From contig CAJZBQ010000027.1 in assembly GCA_914767885.1 (NCBI GenBank), positions 930,001-994,000 on the forward strand: DNA of 64,000 nucleotides, written 5' to 3'. Both the position numbers and the translations under genes were made by a program. Below the pieces are notes generated by a model that worked only from the letters and a program-made list of their open reading frames with translations, was not told the origin of the DNA and ran no database searches. The stretch is from Blepharisma stoltei (Eukaryota; Ciliophora; Heterotrichea; Heterotrichida; Blepharismidae). Positions 53,086 through 61,508 of the stretch are shown here, one piece after another; position 1 is the stretch's first letter; each line of letters starts with the position of its first letter.

Positions 53086-55003
53086 ATGTGGAAAAACTTT
53101 AAGAGTATTGCTACAGAAGCTATAGAAGCTGCTCGTGACATCAGAGAGCACATAGTTGATGTCACTAGTGGAGATGTTATATCAGAACCCCCAATTACAG
53201 TTGAAGAAGAACACGTCGCAGACACAGATATCGAAAACCCTTATAAGTTTCGAGCCATTCATGCTGAGCAGCAACTCGAAAAAGCACTTTTACTTCTCTC
53301 CATAATGAGCCCAAGCAAAGTTAAAAAAATAAATTATTTTTATAATGCTATATTTTTTACGTAAATAATTATTATATTTCCAACTAATTTTAAACGGTTT
53401 TCATTCTAATACGAAAACTTAATCAATTTGAATTTTTTGGAAAAAATAATTTTTAAGATATATAGAATTTAGAGGCAAAATATTTTGAGGGATAAGTTAG
53501 AAAAATCCAAGTTCATAAAACAGCATGAAGACTTAAAAAAGGCATTCGAAGAAGAAAAATCCTTATGAGAGTCTGAAAAACAAAGTTTGACAGAAATCAT
53601 CTGTTCTCAAGACATCGCTTTATCAAGCAAAGACCGAGAAATGGAATGACAGTCCCAGCACTATGAAAGCCAAATCCAAGAGCTCACTCGAGCTAAAAAC
53701 AAAGCATTTCGTGAGCTAGAATCTTCTTCCTCCACAAATGCAAGTATAGAAAAGCTCGTTGAAGAAAAAAGTAAGCTAAAAGAAAAAATCGACCTTTATG
53801 AAGATACAATTGCCAAGCTTAAAAAAACAAATGATGATCTATATAGTAATTGCCCGAGGATGGCGCTATCTTGCGCCATCCTCGGGCAATTCAAAAATGG
53901 CCCCACACCGGGAATTGAACCCACGTGTGGGGCCATTTTTGGTTAGTGGAGAACATCGACTTCCACGCACCAAAAATGGCCCCACACGTGGGTTCGATTC
54001 CGGTGTGGGGCCATTTTTAAATTGCCCGAAGATGGCGCAAGATAGCGCCATCCTCGGGCAATTACAATACTTATTAATAATAAGTATAATCATTCCTTCT
54101 CTTAGTCATTATCTATTATTATATAATAAATAAAAAAGTTAGCCTATAGCAATGCTTATTATCCTTATAATAGAATAAGAAACGACGTTTCTGACCTAAA
54201 ATTGAAATGGGAGGATGAAAAAAAACTTGATGATGATAGAATTAGTCGAGCCTTTTTTATACAGTTTTTATCTTCATTTAATAGAAATATTGGAGATTTT
54301 CAAGCGAGAAAAGATATGCTGGCAAGCTTAGTTGGGATACTGCAACTGACTAATGAGAGAGAGATAGATTATAGGGGGCCCCAGGGGATTATTCCAGCCC
54401 CTACCCTTACACGGAATAGCTTCGCGCTCCAGTGGCGTTAAGCACTAATCCCAGCTAACGCCCTTTTCTGATGACGTCATCAAAAATGGTGACGTCGACA
54501 TCTTTCGGGGAGACTCACCCGAACCTGCTTGGACCAAAAAACTTCAGCAAAGACTCTCTTAACCCCTGTTAGTGCTCAGGGTATGAGGGAAACGTCCGAT
54601 GCCTCCTCCTGGAACTACCTCTGCCATTTATAGGCAATATAATGCTCCTCCAGAAGTACCTGCTTGGCATTGCGCCGTCGGTCTTTCGTCTGTGGGTCGA
54701 GGAGAGGCCCAGTTAGCCCAAGCCTGCTCCCACCCCGGAAACCACACCCCCATCCGACTCCGTGGCCCTTCGGGGTCACCATTTTGTTAAGTGACCCCGA
54801 ATTTCGGAACTTCCTGTTTTTCTGTCGGACTGCGGCCTTCGCCATCATGGAAGGCGTAATTTCTACTGACTAATGAAGAAAAAGAAATGCTTGGGATTGA
54901 AAATAAATCAAAACAAAAAATTCCAATAGAATCCACAGAAAGATTTGACACTGATTTTTCTCTGTTAGACAAGTTTACAAGCTTTTTGTCTGGCAAACAG
55001 TAA
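53086..55003 (+). CDS. Golgin-like coiled-coil protein with C-terminal GRAB/GRIP-type domain (303 aa)
   Basis: Starts MWKNFKSIATEAIEAARDIR, then a coiled coil (LRDKLEKSKFIKQHEDLKKA ...), ending with DRISRAFFIQFLSSFNRN, then ASLVGILQLTNEEKEMLGIE. The latter fits the GRIP-related Arf-binding (GRAB) domain of Rud3/GMAP-210, which docks golgins on cis-Golgi through Arf GTPases. Three interruptions (53322-53482, about 53844-54172, 54345-54876) break the frame; removal leaves 304 codons. Two Trp in the coil are TGA. It is short for a golgin. GRIP versus GRAB assignment is from memory of the pattern. Confidence 0.72.
53322..53482. other. Short IES (159 bp), TA-bounded
   Basis: Very AT-rich with stops. 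TA 53322-53323 to TA 53481-53482; joining gives MSPSKV-ILRDKLEKSK. Alternative TA pairs nearby exist, so the exact ends are uncertain. Confidence 0.72.
53844..54172. mobile_element. IES (about 327 bp) containing a large nested palindrome
   Basis: TA-bounded insert between TNDDLY and RIRNDVSDLKLKW. Candidate left TAs are 53840, 53844 and 53847, and right TAs 54171 and 54176; compatible pairs keep the frame. It consists of the palindromic element 53847-54064 plus an AT-rich tail that must also be removed because it contains stops. Confidence 0.78.
53847..54064. mobile_element. Palindromic MITE with tRNA-type box-B arms
   Basis: Outer arms TAATTGCCCGAGGATGGCGC and its inverse; each outer arm is also followed by its own partial inverse. 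Inner arms contain TGGGTTCGATTCCGGTGTGG and its inverse (ACCGGGAATTGAACCCA), which match the pol III box B / tRNA T-arm consensus (GGTTCGANTCC) followed by an acceptor-like GGGGCCA and then TTTTT. The central loop (TAGTGGAGAACATCGACTTC) has a further small hairpin. No complete tRNA fold was found. Confidence 0.75.
54345..54876. mobile_element. GC-rich retroposon-like insert in the golgin gene, 12-bp TSD
   Basis: ACTGACTAATGA at 54345-54356 and 54865-54876; removal of 520 bp gives GILQLTN-EEKEMLGI. The insert is GC-rich, with hairpins (GTGACCCCGAA region, CCCTTCGGGG) and TGATGACGTCATCA. Its ends differ from the CCATTTTATTTAT family, so it may be a different element. The TSD contains TA. Confidence 0.85.
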
Positions 55004-55025
55004 TTTAATTTGATCCTTAATTATT

Positions 55026-57523
55026 TTAATTTTCCTTTGATTTTTTTGCACATGGCATATAAGGGTTATCTTCATGCTCTGGCTGCTCTAGATATTTTCT
55101 AAACACGATCATTAAGATTGGCATAAGTGCAGTCATCCCAGAGATCCAAGCCCACATTTTCCAGCATTCTCTTTCTCCATCATCAGGACAATAGCTATCA
55201 AGCAGAATCCCTGCTACAAGGCCAGCTACAATAACACTTAAAATTAACGGGGAGGCTGCAACAGCTAAGAAAACCCCTTCTCTTCCTTTTGGCGCTACTT
55301 GCAACGTATAATCAATAAGCCTTGGGGCGTATATTGCTTCTCCTAATGAGACAAGGAAAATGAAAAACAAAACACTTCCATAGCTTGCCGCTATCATAAG
55401 AGGGATAAAAGCTATTGCAGAAAACAAGCTCCCAATCGCCAATAAGGTATAAAAGTTGAAATAATATATAAGCATGGTAAATAAAGGGATTGCTATAATC
55501 ATATCCCTAATTAAAATAAATAAAAGCAACCATAAAGATAGTCCTCCTGTTTGCTATTTTGAAAATAATATAAAGCAATCTCAGTGGAATGCTTATATTC
55601 ACTATAATTAGTTATATAAAAACTTTATGAACTGCCAACATATATCCAAAATGAGCGCCTTCTCCAATTTCTCTGTACATAAAAATCGGCAAAGTTACAA
55701 AAACATGTTTATAGACTGCTTTTACAATCACTAATAGTAGCGTTAAAATGAAAAATCTCCAGAAACTCTTTAATGAAAGGGACTCTTTTGTATGCTCCCA
55801 GCCAGTTACTTCTTTGTGTAAAAGATCTTAAACTTAACTTAACTTAATTATCTGGTGTTTAAGGTGTCTAGTGCCGCAGCCCAAAAAGGACCTATGGCAA
55901 AACTAGTGACGTAGGCGAGCCATCTTGGAACAGGTCAGCCCTGGCCAAGCCTTCTATCAACTCCTGCTTCACCAGCCTTGCTGCACGTCTCACCTGGCGC
56001 GATACCGTCGCCCTTGTCTCGACTCAGCTCCTGCGCGTGTTCCGCCTAAGGGTCATCTTCCCGTGGAGATGTGCTGAGAGGTAAAAGCCCGAAATCTTGA
56101 GAGGACTGAGGGAGCAGTTCCTCTGGTTATCCCCAGAGTTAAACCGCCATTGCTGTCCAGAAGTTCGCGAGTGAAAACCTAACCCCATAAATAAAATTCC
56201 ATGAGTGAGAGAAAATTAGCAAAGCTAATTTCTCTCGAACCGAATGCCATTTTATTTATTTGTGTAAAAGATCAATTTCTTCTTCTCCGTGATTCTCGTA
56301 ATCAAGTTCTCTTAATTTCAGGGCTATAATTGCAGCGATAACATACTCAAAAAATCCTACTACAAATACCCACTTAAATGTCGCCACATTGGTATCTCCT
56401 AGAGATAATATAAAATCAACTGTAGCTCCGCTCAAAGCAGCACCTGTAAAAATCGCCATATAAAAAATTGAGTATCCTAAACTTCTAACTGACTCCACAG
56501 TGTATTTTTTGACAGCCAATTTTGCCGTTGGGAGCTGCAGAGAGAGAGCAATAGAGCAGAAAGTATAAATAATGAAAACTTGAGCATATCGGTTTTCAAA
56601 TATAAATAGCAAAGCAAAATTGAGAATTCCGAAGGAATTTGCCAAAAGTAAAGATTTTTTGATCCCGTATCGGTCAATGTAATGTCCGAGTCCTATAGAT
56701 ACAAAAACGCCTGACACTCCGAAGCCGGCAATTAGAAATCCAGCATCTAGATCGCTGAAATCTAGGACCTCTTTAAACTTAAACTTAAATCACTTATAGA
56801 GAAACCCTAATTGACTCCGCATAACGCTCCCACAGCTTGCTTACACTCGCTGCCGGAGAGTCAGAGACGCTGGATCACTTTGCTGAATGCCAATGGGGTT
56901 CACCTCCAGAAGAATTTTTTTTGGCTGCGCTGTTGATCAAAATGGAACAGTAACCCAGGATATGGGCCTGGTATCGCGCTAAGAATTTAACCGATTGGCT
57001 TTTTCCAACTCCAACGAACCATTTCCCAAAGGGCTAAATCCTTGACCTGGATGTGAGCATGCGATTGGCTAAGCCCAACATTGCGCTCCGCCAAACCAAG
57101 TAGAATCTTGACGAATACACATTTCCAAACGCTGTCCTTCCTTCTACAAGGTCCCAGCTTTCTCAATGAGCCTACTAACTACAGGTATTAAGAGGGCAGA
57201 TTGTCTTACCAAGCCATTTTTAATGTATAAAAATCAAGTACCTCAGTGAAGTAAATTGACATGCTTAATACAATCATCGTTGCTGCACAATATGCAGTTA
57301 ATTCAAAAGCATATAAGTATCATATTTTTATTTATAATAAATATAAAAAATTTTAAATGTCCAATTAATTAGGATATTTTTTTTCTATAAATGAGTATAA
57401 GTCTTTCGGGGATTTCATAAGCTCACGGAACGAGCTAGAATAAGCACGGAGACTGTCAAAAGCTGATGGCTTTGCTGGGATTAACGGAGATTTTTCTGTC
57501 AATAAAATTTGAGGTTTGTCCAT
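55026..57523 (-). CDS. Major facilitator superfamily transporter (476 aa) interrupted four times
   Basis: The start is ATG 57521-57523 (MDKPQILLTEKSPLIPAKPS, an acidic/dileucine-type N-terminus). There are about 12 TM helices with the MFS inter-TM2/3 loop GLGHYIDRYGIKKSLLLANS and TM pairs such as YAQVFIIYTFCSIALSLQL, VSLGEAIYAPRLIDYTLQVA and GREGVFLAVAASPLILSVIV. The C-terminal ...PNEDN-like acidic/basic tail ends KKSKEN. The ORFs join only after removing two short IESs (57314-57387, 55539-55616) and two retroposon-like inserts (56758-57244, 55813-56273), leaving 477 codons. Substrate cannot be inferred. Confidence 0.85.
55539..55616. other. Short IES (76 bp), TA-bounded
   Basis: Between TA 55539-55540 and TA 55615-55616. 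The TM sequence reads AVHKVFI-SLWLLLFILIRDM after removal. Other TA choices leave a TAG or TAA. No TIR. Confidence 0.72.
55813..56273 (+). mobile_element. GC-rich retroposon-like insert 1 in the MFS gene, 15-bp TSD
   Basis: Perfect repeat TTTGTGTAAAAGATC at 55813-55827 and 56259-56273. The insert (446 bp) begins TTAAACTTAACTTAACTTAA and ends GCCATTTTATTTAT. Removal joins DLLHK-EVTGWEHTK in frame. The TSD contains TA. It includes a hairpin (AGAGAAATTAGC type) near 56210-56235. Confidence 0.88.
56758..57244 (+). mobile_element. GC-rich retroposon-like insert 2 in the MFS gene
   Basis: Imperfect 14-bp repeats AAATCTAGGACCTC (56758-56771) and AAATCAAGTACCTC (57231-57244). The insert begins TTTAAACTTAAACTTAAATC and ends CCATTTTTAATGTATA. 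It shares blocks with the copy in 25.4-26.1 kb (CTTGACCTGG, CCAAACCAAGTA, CTACAAGGTCC). Removal (473 bp) preserves frame. Confidence 0.82.
57314..57387. other. Short IES (72 bp), TA-bounded
   Basis: TA 57314-57315 to TA 57386-57387. Extremely AT-rich with TAA stops; removal gives DLYSFI-YAFELTAYCAATM entering TM1. Confidence 0.82.
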
Positions 57524-57884
57524 TTATAAGATAGTTATTTTTAAACTGACAATATTGACTACATTTTAGATATTGAGTAAAAATAATTATTAATTTGTGT
57601 TAAATCTGAAATGCTTGAAAGATTATATGTGTAGACACTAGAAACTGATATGGATACTCGGTTAGTTTACAGTACTGATTTAGGGAGCAATCCTGCCCAA
57701 CTGCATACTCTTTATATAGCAAGCCATAAAATAGGTAAAAAGCAGTATTATTATAAATTTTGAAAATTCATATAAAACTTAAAATTCTGCTATCACTCCA
57801 TGCATAATTATAGATTTGGGTATTTATACTCTAATTTTTTCTATTATTTTATATATTTGTGTTATCGAATTGACTTCGCTCTTC
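57524..57884. other. Intergenic spacer
   Basis: 361 bp, AT-rich, upstream of the MFS gene and downstream of the coiled-coil gene. No feature recognised. Confidence 0.4.
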
Positions 57885-60800
57885 TTATATAAGATTTCCA
57901 GAAGGTGAATTAGCACTTTTGGCTGCTATTTCTTCATTGGCATCTATTGTATTTGACTCTCTGTAATTTTTTGATATTTGAATAGCAGATACTTCAGGAT
58001 CAGTAAGAGTTAACGAAGGAACTTCAGGGCTGAATTGATCTAGAATTATATCAGAAGAGATGGCATAGTCCTGCCACTGATTAAATCTTCTAAATATAAT
58101 GAACCGTGAACGATAAAGAGCCCTTATTCTTAAAATTCTGAGGAATAGGTTTCTTATCGAAGTTTTATACTCACTTTCTTTCTGTAGTAGACCAGAAATC
58201 TGCGTTTCTAAGTTGCTTATAATTTCAGATTCTTCATTAAGTTTGCTGTTAAGAGTCTCAATATCTTGTGAGCTTTCTTCTGAATAAGGCCCTCTCTCCA
58301 AATTTTGCACTTTTCGATCACTTTCTGCTTCATTCCGATCATTCTTGAATATTTTCACCTGCAGCTTAAGCTCACTTTTCTCTCTATTCAAATTTTCATT
58401 ATCAATTTCGAGCTGCCTATTTCTCGTCCACAGCTCATTTCTGGCTTCATCAAGCAGCTTCTGGCAATTCTGCAAGTTGCTGAGCTGCATATTCAAATCT
58501 TCTATCTGTTCCTCTTTAATCTGCAGAATTGGCTGAAGGTTTTCATCACTTGCAATTTTAATTTTCAAGGAGCTAATATCATCTTTAAGCCTCCTAGCCT
58601 CCATTGCTTCTAAACTAAGATTAGTCGTCGCAATCTGCAATTTCAGCTCTAAATCTTTAGCTGAATCCTCATAGATTTTTCATTCTTTTCTTGCTTGATT
58701 AAAATCTTCATTCAATTTTGTGAGTGACGAATTAATTATTGCATTTTCTTCATCTTTTTTCTGGATAATTGCTTTTAGCTCGTCGTTTTCTTCTTCATGA
58801 ATTGAAATGATTTCTTCTTGTTTTTGGATGACTTCTTTAAGGTTGTATATTTCATCATTTAGCTGTGTGATTGTTTCAGCTTGTGTGGAAATTGCTTCGT
58901 CAAAGCTAATTCTTTCTGCTTTGTGGCTTTGGATAGTTTCGCTTTGTTCTTGGATCAGCGAGTCCCTATTTTCAATTTCGTCTTCTAATGTCACTATTTC
59001 ATTGTCTAAAATATTTATGGACTCTGTAATCCGGAACACTTCTTCTTGGTGTAGGACGATTTCTTCAGTTTCTGAAGTGTCTTCTTTGTTTCTTAAACCT
59101 TCAAGCCTAGACAGCTCTTCATTTAATTTTTGATTTTCTTCTTCTAATATTGATAGTTCTTCAGCTTGTTTTTCTATTTTTTTGTTTAAGTTAGTAATTT
59201 CTTTGTCTAGGCTAATGATTGTTTCATTTTGGCTTAGGCTGATTTGCTCAAATTTAGATTTTTCTTGGCTTCATTCTTCTTCTCTCTCATTTATTATTTT
59301 ATTTAGACTTGTGTACATTTCAATTCAGTTTTTATTTTCTTTTTCAAGTGCTGAGAAAGACTCTTTTAAGGATTGTATTGAAGACTCTTTGCTTTGTAAT
59401 ACTTTTTGGGATTCAGCCAGATCTTCTTTTAAGGATTTTATTGAAGAATCTTTGCCTTGTAATGCTTTTTGGGATTCAGTAAGATCTTCTTTTAAGGATT
59501 TTATTGAAGAATCTTTGTCTTCTAATGCTTTTTGGAATTCAGTAAGATCTTCTTTTAAGGATTTTATTGAAGAATCTTTGCCTTGCAATGCTTTTTGGGA
59601 CTCAGTAAGATCTTCCCTTAAGGATTTTATCGAAAAATCTTTGTCTTCTAATGCTTTTTGTGACTCAGTCAAATCTTCTTTTAGCTTTTCTAATTTATTC
59701 AGCTGGCTCTTTAAGTCTTGATATGAGGAATTAGAATCATATACGTCTTTTGATAAATTTTTGATGGTGTCTAATAGGCGTCCAGAAGATTTTATATTAT
59801 TTAAAATTGTTTGGAATCGCTCTTCTTCCTCACTCCCCCCCCTTTAAATTGAAACAAAAAATTTTTTGTTTCAATTTAAAGGGGGTTAAGAAAATTTTTT
59901 TATAAAAAAAATTTATATATAAAAATTTTTTCAGGGATAAAATTTTATGGTTCATTCTGTGTTTGATTTTTAATTTTTAATTTCATGAAAAATTAATTCA
60001 TAAATTTCTCAATCTCAAAGTGTAAACTTGCTGAAATGGTATTCTTCTAACTCTCCCCATAACAATTGGACAAAATAGAGTTTAATTTCTAAATCTTATA
60101 TGTTTGAAGCATATTAAATAGGGTATTAACGTATTTACATATAAAATAATGATTTTTACCCATAAAATTTTCTATTATAATAAAATTTTGTTTCAATTTA
60201 AAGGGGGGGGTAATTTCCCAAAAAAGTAGGAATTTTACCTATTTTTTGTTCCAATTTAAAAGGGGGGGGAGTCAGAATCAGCTTTAATGCTTTTATTGAA
60301 GCTTTCTCCTTCAAAGCCAGGATTAATAATATTTAAAATTGCATAGCAATCCTTATATAAGCTTTTAACCCCTTCTTCAATTTCTGGAATCAAAGAGGTT
60401 TTAGGCTTTTCTATCGGTTTTGCCTCACTTTGTTGCGACTGGTCCTGCATATCACTTTCTTTATCAGGCCGCTTTCTTGACCTTACTTTCTGTGCTTTTT
60501 TATGTGCTGGAATTTTTGTCTGTGGCTGTATTTCTTCAATAATTATTTCTTCCTTAACCTCTAAATTTGCATCCAAAAGTTTGCTAAATAAAGCCATAAA
60601 CTCTCCTTGAATTTTTTCTTTTCATTGGAAAATGTTATTCAATATTTTAATAAATGGCTCTTCCCCTGGGCTGAGTTTCAATTGTTTTATAAATTCTATG
60701 ATTTTTAATGCATTTTCTTTAATTTCTCCTTTCTGTATGAAATTAATTTTTGACTCAAAAGTGCTTAATAAGTCGCCTTGAATTGATTCTAAAATCATCA

Positions 60801-61263
60801 ATATAATGCTTACTCCTTGTACTATTAAAGGCTCTCTTTTCACTATTAGCGCACGATTTCCTTGAGGCTTAAGTGTTTCACTTGAGTGAATAAGAGAAAT
60901 TAATTTTAAGAGGGCTTCTTTTGAGTTTCCTTTAATAAAAAAGCATAAATCTTTAGAAACTCCTACTAGCTTACGTTTCGGCAACATGTTCTGCTCAGGA
61001 TTTTGAGCTATTAATGGCGACTCTTGTAAGCTTATTTGAGCAAGCACAACAGACTCATAAATCTTATTTTGGCTCTCAAAGTTGTCTAAGAGTCTTGACT
61101 GAAGCCCATGAAAATTTTTTAATGATTCGCTTAATGGTGTTTCTTTATATGATCCCTGACTTAATGGGTGATCTGAAGATTGGCTTGGTATTGGATAATT
61201 TCTATTCGAGTCTCCATTATTGGCTGGCAGAGAAGTCGATTTATATGAATTTCAGAAATTCAT
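57885..61263 (-). CDS. Long coiled-coil protein with 21-residue repeats (about 978 aa)
   Basis: Start placed at ATG 61263 (MNFWNSYKSTSLPANNGDSN, W=TGA). The frame is open a little further upstream, so the N-terminus is uncertain. The first 280 residues look partly globular (LIHSSETLKPQGNRALIVKR ...), with a basic patch (KKAQKVRSRKRPDKE). From about residue 330 to 850 it is continuous E/Q/K/L heptads, including five 21-residue repeats (LKEDLTESQKALQGKDSSIK-S). A short Ser/Thr-rich C-terminal segment follows. A 442-bp family-B IES interrupts KADS-EEERFQTILNN; removal leaves 979 codons. Likely cytoskeletal; family not recognised. Confidence 0.8.
59365..59690 (-). repeat. 63-bp in-gene tandem repeat (five copies)
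   Basis: Five consecutive 21-codon units of the type LKEDLTESQKAL(E/Q)(D/G)KDSSIKS. Alternate copies carry EDKD and QGKD, suggesting duplication as a 126-bp dimer. The last copy is most diverged. Confidence 0.9.
59830..60274. mobile_element. Family-B IES (442 bp), bounded by TCA/TGA
   Basis: TCA at 59830-59832 and 60272-60274. The left end is CTCCCCCCCC then TTTAAATTGAAACAAAA, immediately followed by its own inverse (a fold-back). The right end read inward is CTCCCCCCCC then TTTTAAATTGGAACAAAA. It carries the subterminal block (AAAAAAGTAGGAATTTTACC). Keeping one TGA (gene strand) gives KADS-EEERF. No boundary TA. Confidence 0.9.
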
Positions 61264-61508
61264 ATATTCAACAAGTTCCTTTTCTATTCTATCACCTAAT
61301 TCTAATACCCTTTTAGAAAGTTCTAACTTACCGATAAAATATTATTTTAGAGGTTTTGCAGTATTTATTGGAAAATTAAGGAATTTCTTAAAACATAAAT
61401 TTAGTATCCAATATAAAATAAAAAATTTGCCCATATTTTATATATCTTAAATGCAAAGCACAATTAGAGCGCTATTTTTATATAAAATTTAAAAGTTCTA
61501 TTGCTAGT

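Noticed and set aside
53900-54025. Functional tRNA gene
   Set aside because: Box B and an acceptor-like end are present, but no consistent D-arm, 5-bp anticodon stem with 7-nt loop, or paired acceptor stem could be drawn; the sequence is a palindrome of half-tRNAs.
55580-55625. A 12-bp IES or 22-nt intron in the MFS gene
   Set aside because: Both leave the downstream TM sequence in a wrong frame; the 76-bp TA-bounded IES gives a continuous TM helix and a total of 477 codons.
59182-59721. 179-aa plus-strand repeat ORF
   Set aside because: Complement of the 21-residue coiled-coil repeat of the minus-strand gene.
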